From an uncultured Cryomorphaceae bacterium (GTDB lineage: Bacteria; Bacteroidota; Bacteroidia; Flavobacteriales; Schleiferiaceae): a stretch of 64,000 nt of DNA. Of this stretch, positions 45,801 to 52,428 are shown piece by piece (within the stretch, counting starts at the first letter, position 1; every line of letters starts with the position of its first letter). The notes below the pieces were generated by a model that made no database searches, was not told the DNA's origin, and saw only the letters and a list, made by a program, of their open reading frames with translations. Both the position numbers and the translations under genes were made by a program. The stretch lies in contig CAKZJV010000007.1 in the NCBI GenBank assembly GCA_937120475.1, positions 2,806,068 to 2,870,067 on the forward strand, read 5' to 3'.

Positions 45801-46115
45801 AGCTACTTCTTTAAACGCCCTATCCGCAGCGATTTCTTCAAAAACCTGCAATTGATAGCTTTTGGTGACGTGGGTACCGCCTGGAACGGACTTACTCCTT
45901 ATTCGGAGGAAAATGTGATCAACAGCAGAACCATTCCCTTTGGTAACGGCAGCATAGTGCTGGATAGCCAGAAAGAACCGATTGTAGCCGGTGTGGGAGG
46001 CGGTTTACGTACGCGCCTGTTCGGGTACTTCCTGCGTTTCGACCTCGCCTGGGGTATTGAGGACGGACTGGTTAAACCGAGCGTTTTTTACTTTTCGCTG
46101 GGGACGGATTTTTAA
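42813..46115 (+). CDS. Outer-membrane protein joining peptidase-MA-like, TolB-like propeller and Omp85-like barrel regions
   Basis: 1100 residues, TTG start. Signal peptide ends at QMKAQ (about 27). Residues about 30-270 resemble the peptidase-MA/gluzincin fold (LNLPEWYVEGLISYMGDRW), but I see no HExxH, so it is probably inactive. Residues about 290-560 carry PD40/TolB-type repeats (HPNNNILAMITEEKGFIFLN and FDNDKRVAFTSNRITDTLKQ). An acidic linker lies at about 610-720. From about 725 the chain is a barrel; its end (VINSEIRWPFLSYFFKRP, LQLIAFGDVGTAWNG, final Phe) matches the bacterial surface antigen (Omp85/BamA) barrel. No POTRA domain is evident. Homologues occur in the Bacteroidota, often labelled TolB; role unknown. 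Confidence 0.75.
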   Translation: MKKPYTFSFRLLIVLIFIGISSQMKAQFFYGLQQEYGKNRVQYNDFDWVFYRLDRYDVYFYRGNEELAAQVARLTEKHLVRVENFLDAPLDERVQILVFNNLSDLKQSNVNSNDDEDYNTAGVTRISGRRLFLYFNGNYEELEDNLRSGLTEVVLSNLVYGSFTESIKNSALLNLPEWYVEGLISYMGDRWNSKVDTRVRDGFLSGRYKRINALMGEEARYAGHSMWYYIGQTYGQKVIKNIVYMAIINRNIESGFNYILGKDLDAITDGWRNYYKNLYKEAAEEDDLQGKPLLKAPKNRVFVRMSASENGRYLAYVCQKFGEYKVYIYDRERDKKKRILKGGYKIAQNTDYSFPLMAWHPNNNILAMITEEKGFIFLNFYNLEEGKLEKKNFYKFDKVLSFQYSRDGQRFLLSAVKDGQSDIFLYTILNTKVEQLTNDSYDDLNPAFFDNDKRVAFTSNRITDTLKQGEESFAFPQETFDIFAMEAREPEDTSVIWRMTNSMGIDEGNLAEYAPGFLAFTSNASGTLNRHLIKIDSAIAYVDTTTHYEYSFEEYKITSRNRNILGHEFVPETGYTYDRILRNNRYQIYETPYKSPAELSLVPLKSAVLPVEETEQKDQADQFQILSESQTPLYYPGVDPDEFEINIEDYEFDDAGEERPSRKEKLTPRKINILPKPEVITTVAEEEKEELEIPPQRNYFLSFYEDDMSVGFDNVFSNPQYQRFTGFVTPDLLNFGFNANIKVGVTDLMHDYSIIGAVRTTFQPLNGTSIVPNAEFYVALLDYKNRWDKEYIFSRRSQLLVQGFNSYERIITHEVFPKIIYPFNPVSSMRGGIGYRIDKSISLSREPFSLNNEDVYRDYLIARLAYVYDNTRKLGLNLYSGLRYKIFTEYYRSLKVSPTGLHTAGIDARHYTVIHRNLIWANRFASGVSFGPEKLIYIMGGVDNSFSNRFEPNTPFAQDANYIFQTLVTNMRGSFQNIRNGDKFAVINSEIRWPFLSYFFKRPIRSDFFKNLQLIAFGDVGTAWNGLTPYSEENVINSRTIPFGNGSIVLDSQKEPIVAGVGGGLRTRLFGYFLRFDLAWGIEDGLVKPSVFYFSLGTDF

Positions 46116-46755
46116 GCGCTTCTTTCAAAACACTTTTACGCCCCACCGTACGCGTAATAACATCCTGCTCCAGCTTCCAGCCGCGGGCCGGTGAATACTT
46201 ACGCGCATAATAGATAATCTGCAAGTGCAATTTATTCCAAAGTTCCCTCGGAAAAAGCCTTTTAGCATCCCGTTCGGTTTGTACCACTGATTTACCATTG
46301 CTCAGGCCCCAGCGGTACAGTAAACGGTGAATATGCGTATCCACCGGAAAGGAAGGGTAATCAAAAGCCTGGCTCATTACTACCGAAGCGGTTTTATGGC
46401 CTACGGCCGGTAGGGCTTCCAGCTCCTCAAAACTATCAGGCACCTGCCCTTGGTGCTTCTCAATAATAATTTCTGAGAGGTGCTTTATACCCTTCGATTT
46501 CATTGGAGTTAAACCACAGGGCCGGATAATGGCAGCAATGTCCTCCACACTCAGGCGGGCCATGTCATACGGATTATCAGCTACGTTAAAAAGGGCAGGG
46601 GTTATATTATTCACCCTTTCATCCGTGCATTGAGCCGAAAGCACAACGGCTACCAACAAGGTATAAGCGTCTTTATGATTTAAGGGGATGGGTACCTCGG
46701 GAAATAACTCTTCCAGTGTTTGAATGATATACTCTACTTTTTCCGCTTTGGTCAT
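46072..46755 (-). CDS. nth: Endonuclease III-type DNA glycosylase/AP lyase without the iron-sulfur cluster
   Basis: 227 residues from ATG at 46755; the frame extends to 46872 but the extra residues are unlike Nth and would overlap bcp. Helix-hairpin-helix ALPAVGHKTASVVMSQAF with catalytic Lys121, and catalytic Asp139 in FPVDTHIHRLLYRW. It removes oxidised pyrimidines and nicks AP sites. The C-terminal [4Fe-4S] Cys cluster (C-x6-C-x2-C-x5-C) is missing: the region reads YYARKYSPARGWKLEQDV. This seems to be shared by flavobacterial Nth proteins. The 3' end overlaps the convergent upstream gene by 44 bases. Confidence 0.9.
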   Translation of the reverse strand: MTKAEKVEYIIQTLEELFPEVPIPLNHKDAYTLLVAVVLSAQCTDERVNNITPALFNVADNPYDMARLSVEDIAAIIRPCGLTPMKSKGIKHLSEIIIEKHQGQVPDSFEELEALPAVGHKTASVVMSQAFDYPSFPVDTHIHRLLYRWGLSNGKSVVQTERDAKRLFPRELWNKLHLQIIYYARKYSPARGWKLEQDVITRTVGRKSVLKEALKNPSPAKSKKRSV

Positions 46756-46779
46756 TTTATTTGGGGCGTGGGTAGGGAA

Positions 46780-46787
46780 CAAATCTA
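46780..46787 (-). promoter_or_regulatory. -7 promoter element (TAGATTTG) for nth
   Basis: Exact TAnnTTTG on the minus strand, 24 bases before the nth ATG at 46755. It confirms the shorter start, since the longer frame would begin upstream of it. Confidence 0.4.
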
Positions 46788-46801
46788 AAACAAATAGACT
46801 G

Positions 46802-46822
46802 GGTTCATTTTTTTCATGAACC
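46802..46822. promoter_or_regulatory. Perfect 7-bp inverted repeat between nth and bcp
   Basis: GGTTCAT, seven bases, ATGAACC. It lies in the divergent nth-bcp gap, 44 bases before the bcp ATG and just upstream of the nth promoter element. It could be an operator for either gene; no T-run makes it a terminator. Confidence 0.3.
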
Positions 46823-46865
46823 TCGTAACTCCTCTTAACGTTAGAAGCAACACAATTTCGAACAT

Positions 46866-47327
46866 ATGACACATTTAAAAGAAGGAGATAAAGCTCCTGA
46901 TTTCACATCTACCGACCAAAGTGGTAAGCAGGTTTCACTTTCTGATTTCAAAGGCAAAAAGGTGGTATTATACTTTTATCCCAAGGATGATACACCGGGT
47001 TGCACCAAGGAGGCCTGTAATTTCAGGGATAATTATAAGCAGCTCCAGGATGAGGGCTTTGAGGTATTAGGCGTAAGTGCTGATACCGAGAAAAAGCACC
47101 AGAAGTTTGTGGAGAAGTATGACCTGCCTTTTACGCTTTTGGCCGATACCGATAAGGAAGTGATCAACGCTTATGGGGTATGGGGAAAGAAGAAGTTTAT
47201 GGGCCGTGAGTACGATGGTATTCACCGCGAAACCTTTGTGATTGACGAAAACGGTAAAATTGAAAAGGTATTTACCAAGGTAAAAACCAAGGAAGCTACC
47301 GAGCAAATTCTGGCTGCCTATGCCTAA
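46866..47327 (+). CDS. bcp: Thioredoxin-dependent peroxiredoxin (BCP/PrxQ type)
   Basis: 153 residues. Peroxidatic Cys46 and resolving Cys51 in YPKDDTPGCTKEACNFRD, the atypical 2-Cys alpha-helical pair of PrxQ/BCP; later GVWGKKKFMGREYDGIHRET and IDENGKIEKVF are family motifs. It reduces hydrogen peroxide and organic peroxides in the cytoplasm. Divergent from nth, so an oxidant-defence and DNA-repair pair; convergent with the YopX-like gene, the stops overlapping by 4 bases. Confidence 0.96.
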   Translation: MTHLKEGDKAPDFTSTDQSGKQVSLSDFKGKKVVLYFYPKDDTPGCTKEACNFRDNYKQLQDEGFEVLGVSADTEKKHQKFVEKYDLPFTLLADTDKEVINAYGVWGKKKFMGREYDGIHRETFVIDENGKIEKVFTKVKTKEATEQILAAYA

Positions 47328-47740
47328 TCGCGAATATTCAGTTTTTCCTTTAATTCAGGATTCAGGAAAAGGTAGGAAAAGACTTTTAGTTGCCTTTCAT
47401 TGAACATTTTCAGGCCATTTATTACCAAGGGAATAAAGAGTTCGGAATGTACGTCCCGTATTCCGAAAGTCTGGCGATTTTCTTCCCATAATATCACACC
47501 TTCCTGGTCGGCATCATCGGGATCAACTTTATATTTCACGATGTCCCATTCGTAAATGGTGCGTCCGTTTTTATCGCGCAGGCCAGTCCATTCATCAATC
47601 TCCTCATAGCTGAGTTTACGGCCGTTCCACCAAAATGAGTCCCTGGAATACAGGATCATATCATTGGAGACCTTGCGCATATAGCCCATGATTTTTTCGC
47701 CTTTGCGGAGGCGGTAACGAGTTTCCTGGAATTCACCCAT
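47324..47740 (-). CDS. YopX-like protein of unknown function
   Basis: 138 residues, soluble, no signal. The central part, EIDEWTGLRDKNGRTIYEWD followed by IVKYKV, matches the YopX pattern (YTGLKDKNGKEIYEGDIV) and is followed by VILWEENRQTFGIRD. YopX proteins (PF09643) are mostly phage or plasmid genes of unknown role. Here no other phage gene is present, and the base composition looks like its neighbours. The C-terminal 40 residues (MFNERQLKVFSYLFLNPELK) are not part of the motif. Could be a domesticated phage gene; function not known. Confidence 0.65.
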   Translation of the reverse strand: MGEFQETRYRLRKGEKIMGYMRKVSNDMILYSRDSFWWNGRKLSYEEIDEWTGLRDKNGRTIYEWDIVKYKVDPDDADQEGVILWEENRQTFGIRDVHSELFIPLVINGLKMFNERQLKVFSYLFLNPELKEKLNIRD

Positions 47741-47779
47741 AGTATAAATTAAACCTTGGGTTGAGGCAGAAGTTTACGG

Positions 47780-49804
47780 TTATTGCTTTTGAAAACGCTC
47801 CACACCTTCTTCCAACCAATCAATGTAGAACTCGATATCGGGATCATAAGCCGTGGAGCCGTTTAACGGTTCCATGTTATCGTGACCCAGGAAAATGTAT
47901 TGGGGTTGGGAATTGTTTTGAAAATGTTTGATCTGGAATTCACTCCAAAGGTTTCCTACGGTACGAATCTTTTTACCGGTAACAGGTGAAACGTATTGCT
48001 CGTCTTTCGGAAGCTTTTCGCGCTCGTCCACATAGAGTGAAATCAGCACCACATCATTTCGGAGAATCTCTAAAACACGGGGATCGCTCCAAACCTGTTC
48101 TTCCATTTTACGGCAATTCACACAAGCCCATCCGGTAAAGTCCAGCATTACCGGTTTATTCACCTCTTTGGCGTAAGCCATACCAGTTTCAAAATCGTGA
48201 AAGCAGTTAAGGCGATGCGGGCAATGTTCGGGATCAGCACCATCCGGTATTTCTCCAGCAACGGTTGTGCTTCCGCCTCCGCCAAACCCCCCAGGTGCTT
48301 CCGCATAAAAAGAAGGAGGTGGAAAACCACTGATCAACTTGAGGGGTGCACCCCACATTCCCGGGATAAGATAAATCACAAAACACAGGCTGAATATGGC
48401 CAGCATCAGACGGAAAACCGGTATTTTTTCAATAGGACTATCATGGGGCATCCGGAAAAAACCGAGTAAATAAAGGGTCATCAGCAGGAAAATACCGATC
48501 CAGATGGCGATGAATTGCTCCCTGGGTAATAGCCCGGCTTCCCAAACCAAGTCGGCATTGCTTAAAAATTTAAAGGCAAAAGCCAGTTCTACAAAACCCA
48601 GAACCACCTTTACGGAATTGAGCCATCCACCACTTTTTGGGAGTGAATTCAACCAACCCGGGAAAGCAGCGAATAAGGCAAAGGGCAAGGCCAAAGCCAA
48701 TGAAAAACCGAACATCCCGATCAAAGGGCCTTGCACTCCTCCACTGGCGGCTTCAAAAAGCAAGGTGCCAATAATAGGACCGGTACATGAAAAGGATACC
48801 AGGGCCAGGGTAAACGCCATAAAAAAGATACCGATGATACCGCCCTTATCGGAGGCACGGTCGGTACGGCTAATCCAGGAAGAGGGAAGGGTAATTTCAA
48901 AAGCTCCAAAAAAGCTGATGGCAAAAACTACCAGCAGTAAGAAGAAGGCGATGTTCACATAAGGGTTGGTGGAAAAGGCATTCATGGCATCGGCCCCGAA
49001 GATGGCGGTAACGAGATAAGCCAGGCCGGTATAAAGAACAATGATGGAAACTCCGTAAATGATGGCATTGGAAATTCCCTGGGCCCGTGTTTTACTCTTT
49101 TTGGTAAAGAAGCTTACCGTTAAAGGGATCATGGGGAAAACACAGGGAGTAAGCAAGGCCGCAAGGCCACCCAGGAAACTTAAAATAAAAATACCGAGAA
49201 GGGAGCGATTCCCCTGTTTACCGGAAGGCGATTGAATGGCCACTTCTTCACCTTCAGAATCGTCATCACTAGTGTCGGCCGGTGTGTCCGTATTGGCGTA
49301 ATCTATTTCCAGCGACTCTTTGGAAACCGGGTTTTTAGCCCCGCTCACTTTGAATTCCATATCAATGTAATCAGGAGGCAGGCAACCTTCATCATTACAG
49401 GTCATGTAAGTGAGCTCCCCTTTTACCTTAAAATCTTCAGAAGAATGGATCAGTATTTTTTGACGCAGGGTAACCGTTCCTTCATGGTAACGCAAAAGCT
49501 CCTGGAAACTTTTATCGAACTCCTCAACGGGTTCCGGTTCCATCACATCACCATTAAAGGTAAAGGCTTCAGACTTTTCCCAGATTATAGACGTGGGAAT
49601 TACGGATGAATTGGTATCTAGATCATAGGAATAAATATGCCAGCCCTCATCCATAGTGGCTTTCATCAAAAGCTCAGCTTCAGTATCGGAAATACGATTT
49701 ACGGAAAAAGACCAATCTGCCGGATCTAATATTTGGGCCGACATTGAGGAACCCAGAAGTAGTAGTAAAGCGGTAAGCGTTTGAAGTAATCGCATAGAAT
49801 TCAA
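47780..49804 (-). CDS. dsbD: Protein-disulfide reductase DsbD
   Basis: 674 residues with the three DsbD parts. After a signal peptide (ending SSMSAQ), an N-terminal periplasmic domain with Cys pair in MTCNDEGCLPPD (about 134-141). Then eight or so membrane helices at about 200-480 with the paired cysteines in LTPCVFPMIPLTVSFFTKK and FSCTGPIIGTLLFE. The C-terminal thioredoxin domain has FTGWACVNCRKMEEQVW. It carries electrons from cytoplasmic thioredoxin to periplasmic thiols. Overlaps tilS by 4 bases, last of a four-gene run. Confidence 0.95.
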   Translation of the reverse strand: MNSMRLLQTLTALLLLLGSSMSAQILDPADWSFSVNRISDTEAELLMKATMDEGWHIYSYDLDTNSSVIPTSIIWEKSEAFTFNGDVMEPEPVEEFDKSFQELLRYHEGTVTLRQKILIHSSEDFKVKGELTYMTCNDEGCLPPDYIDMEFKVSGAKNPVSKESLEIDYANTDTPADTSDDDSEGEEVAIQSPSGKQGNRSLLGIFILSFLGGLAALLTPCVFPMIPLTVSFFTKKSKTRAQGISNAIIYGVSIIVLYTGLAYLVTAIFGADAMNAFSTNPYVNIAFFLLLVVFAISFFGAFEITLPSSWISRTDRASDKGGIIGIFFMAFTLALVSFSCTGPIIGTLLFEAASGGVQGPLIGMFGFSLALALPFALFAAFPGWLNSLPKSGGWLNSVKVVLGFVELAFAFKFLSNADLVWEAGLLPREQFIAIWIGIFLLMTLYLLGFFRMPHDSPIEKIPVFRLMLAIFSLCFVIYLIPGMWGAPLKLISGFPPPSFYAEAPGGFGGGGSTTVAGEIPDGADPEHCPHRLNCFHDFETGMAYAKEVNKPVMLDFTGWACVNCRKMEEQVWSDPRVLEILRNDVVLISLYVDEREKLPKDEQYVSPVTGKKIRTVGNLWSEFQIKHFQNNSQPQYIFLGHDNMEPLNGSTAYDPDIEFYIDWLEEGVERFQKQ

Positions 49805-51123
49805 TTCAAAAGATCAGCAAAGTAAACAGTTTTTGTCATATCGGTCACTTTATAACGATTGTCTATCCGGTAACCTATAACCCATACTATGTCATCACCC
49901 GAGCAAAGCAACCAAACTTCATCCTTTTCAAAGCGGCTCAGCTTAAGGTCGGTAAAAAAGTCACTCAGCTTTTTAAAGCTTTGCATGCCCAGGGGCTGAA
50001 AGCGATCGCCCTCTTTCCAATGGCGCAAGCTAAGCGGAAATTTTAATCGATCGTAGTCCAAAGCTGCCTGAAGGGGAGAGGCGGATATTTCAAAACCCTC
50101 AACGGGTGCCAGCGAGCATTGCATGCTAAAAGGGTGCTCCAGCCGAACCTGATCCTTTTCAATGGTGTACCCGCTTTGTGATTCGCGCTTCCGGTCTTTG
50201 AGAATCAAAAAATCACGGTCTTTGAGTAAAACCTGTTGATCGGTAAAAAATACCGCTCCACTTTCCCGGTCTAGGGCTCTGTAGATGGCATCGAGATCAA
50301 AGGAACCCTGGCCACGAAGCCAAGCGTGCAGTACGGTTTTTATATAGGCCTTATCCAATCCTTTAAGGTTGAATTTCTGGATACCATCCCCCTGGCGCAA
50401 CCGCTTACCCAGTTCCTTTTCTATGGCGTAGTGAAAAAAAGCCAGGTCACTTTTAAGGTTGCTGTGTGTGCTTTGCCAGGCTTGTTCAAAACCGGGGATC
50501 GCCTCTTTTAAAGCGGGTATTACCGTATGCCGGATAGCATTTCGCTGGTAATGCTTACTAGCGTTCGAACTGTCCTCATGCCACTCAACATGCTCAGCTA
50601 CGGCCCATTCCTGGATGGCTTTCCGGCTCAGTTCATGCATAGGCCTTACTATTTTTTGCTGGCTATCATAGGCCTTAATGCCTTGTAACCCATTGATGCC
50701 GGTACCACGGCCGATATTGATCAGCAGGGTTTCCAGGCTATCGTCTGCATGATGAGCGGTAAGCAGCCAGGTATATTTATGCTGCAGCATCAGCTCTTTA
50801 AAATAATTATAGCGCAGTTCACGCGCGGCCATTTGGGTAGAAATGCCTTCAGCTCGTGCATATTCCGCGGTATCAAAACTTTGGGTATGCAACGGCCTTC
50901 CCAGCTCGCGGCATTGTTTTTCCACAAAAGCCTGGTCACCGTCCGATTCATCCCCGCGAAGCTTGAAATTACAATGAACTACGGAAACGCGGAACCCAAG
51001 GCGGTTAAGGATGTGTAATAAAACCATGGAGTCCAAACCTCCGCTACAGGCCAATAGCAAATTCGCATCCCTTTTTATAGAATGGGTTTCCAAAAAGCGT
51101 TCTACCTGTTCGGGTGCCTGCAT
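49801..51123 (-). CDS. tilS: tRNA(Ile)-lysidine synthetase
   Basis: 440 residues. PP-loop SGGLDSMVLLHIL from residue 27, VVHCNFKLRGDESDGDQAFV, LLTAHHADDSLETLLINIGR and GTGINGLQGI are diagnostic for the N-type ATP pyrophosphatase of TilS; a C-terminal TilS domain (LRHWKEGDRFQPLGMQSFKK) ends the protein. It changes the CAU anticodon C34 to lysidine so the tRNA reads AUA. Start overlaps none upstream (18-base gap to pabB), and the stop overlaps dsbD. Confidence 0.95.
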   Translation of the reverse strand: MQAPEQVERFLETHSIKRDANLLLACSGGLDSMVLLHILNRLGFRVSVVHCNFKLRGDESDGDQAFVEKQCRELGRPLHTQSFDTAEYARAEGISTQMAARELRYNYFKELMLQHKYTWLLTAHHADDSLETLLINIGRGTGINGLQGIKAYDSQQKIVRPMHELSRKAIQEWAVAEHVEWHEDSSNASKHYQRNAIRHTVIPALKEAIPGFEQAWQSTHSNLKSDLAFFHYAIEKELGKRLRQGDGIQKFNLKGLDKAYIKTVLHAWLRGQGSFDLDAIYRALDRESGAVFFTDQQVLLKDRDFLILKDRKRESQSGYTIEKDQVRLEHPFSMQCSLAPVEGFEISASPLQAALDYDRLKFPLSLRHWKEGDRFQPLGMQSFKKLSDFFTDLKLSRFEKDEVWLLCSGDDIVWVIGYRIDNRYKVTDMTKTVYFADLLN

Positions 51124-51141
51124 ACCCCAAAAATAAAAAGG

Positions 51142-52425
51142 CTATTCGGTATTTTCCTCCGAAAGCACCTTTAATAGCTTTTGCGCTTTCAGGAGGCATT
51201 CCTCGTACTCTTTTTCGGCTTCGCAATGGATGGTAATAGCACTGCCCACCCGTGCCGAAAGGTACTGGGTGCGTGCGTTGTAAAGGATAGTGCGTATCAC
51301 CACGTTAAAATCAAAATCACCGTCAGGGTCAAAATAACCAATGGAACCGGAGTAAAGAGAGCGTGCAAAATTTTCATGCTCATCAATTATTTCCATCGCT
51401 TTGATTTTAGGGGCTCCCGTCATGCTGCCCATAGGGAAAGCGTATCGAATAGCTTGTACCGGATGGTATTTTTCGTCCAGTTGACTGCTTACGGTTGATA
51501 TCATTTGGTGCACGGCCGGGTAGGTATAAATGCCGAAAAGCTCATTCACCTTTACGCTACCCCGGGCTGCGGTACGGCTCAGGTCATTACGCACCAGGTC
51601 CACAATCATTACGTTTTCCGCCCTTTCCTTTTCGCTCAATAAAAGGTTGTTTTTCCACTCTTTATCCTGTGCAGGGTCGGCAGAACGGGCTGCGGTACCT
51701 TTAATGGGCTGACTAATAAGTTGAGAACCCCTTTTGCATAAAAACCGCTCGGGGCTGGAACTCATTGCGTATTGATTTTTCCAACGGTAAAAGGCTGAAA
51801 AAGGAGCGGGGGAAGAGCGACTGAGCTTTTGGAAGGCAGCGACCGGAGCGATAGGGGCCTGGCCTTCGAATTCCATGCAATAATTTACCTCGTAAATATT
51901 CCCGAACTGGAGGTGTTCCTTCAGGCTTTGGATGGCTTTTAAATATTGAGCCCTGGAGGTTCGTGCCTTTAATTCTGAAGCCACGCTTTGCTGAGCAGAG
52001 TGCGGGCTATGGGTTTGCAGCCATTGCTCAAAGTCTTTGGACGAGTGTAAATCCTCCGATGAAACATAAAGGTTATGCTCTTTTTCGTAGATAACTACTT
52101 GTGGTTCCCAAAAAGAAAGCAGTGGAAAATCAAAGCGATCGGGATTGGAGGAGTGTAATTTTTCCAGTTGATTTTTGAGGTCATAGTTGAAATGGCCGAA
52201 GAGCCATCGCTTTCCTTTTTCACAAAATTGCTGCAGGGCCTCAAAAGAATTTTCAGAGGGTGCGATTACTTCCTTTGCTCCTAAGGCCGCCAGCCATTGG
52301 TATTTGCCATACCGGTCTTCAAAATGATTGGAGTCGAGCAGGGCAAAAAACTCATAATTACCGGAAAGTTGGAGCAGGGAGTTTTTAAGTCCGGGATACT
52401 CTTTAAGGGGTAGTTGAAGCAGCAC
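51142..52425 (-). CDS. pabB: Aminodeoxychorismate synthase component I (PabB)
   Basis: 427 residues. Chorismate-binding domain in the C-terminal two thirds: SSPERFLCKRGSQLISQPIK followed by GTAARS, then VMIVDLVRNDLSRTA, GSMTGAPKIKAMEIIDEHE and YSGSIGYFDPDGDFDFNVVI. PIKGT (rather than PIAGT) marks PabB, where the Lys attacks chorismate, so this is a p-aminobenzoate (folate) enzyme rather than TrpE. No glutamine amidotransferase partner is next to it. It starts 3 bases after the hybrid kinase stop, so it is co-transcribed. Confidence 0.9.
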   Translation of the reverse strand: MLLQLPLKEYPGLKNSLLQLSGNYEFFALLDSNHFEDRYGKYQWLAALGAKEVIAPSENSFEALQQFCEKGKRWLFGHFNYDLKNQLEKLHSSNPDRFDFPLLSFWEPQVVIYEKEHNLYVSSEDLHSSKDFEQWLQTHSPHSAQQSVASELKARTSRAQYLKAIQSLKEHLQFGNIYEVNYCMEFEGQAPIAPVAAFQKLSRSSPAPFSAFYRWKNQYAMSSSPERFLCKRGSQLISQPIKGTAARSADPAQDKEWKNNLLLSEKERAENVMIVDLVRNDLSRTAARGSVKVNELFGIYTYPAVHQMISTVSSQLDEKYHPVQAIRYAFPMGSMTGAPKIKAMEIIDEHENFARSLYSGSIGYFDPDGDFDFNVVIRTILYNARTQYLSARVGSAITIHCEAEKEYEECLLKAQKLLKVLSEENTE

Positions 52426-52428
52426 CTG

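Noticed and set aside
46756-46872. Upstream extension of the nth frame
   Set aside because: It includes the promoter element at 46780 and the first codons of the divergent bcp; family length fits the ATG at 46755.
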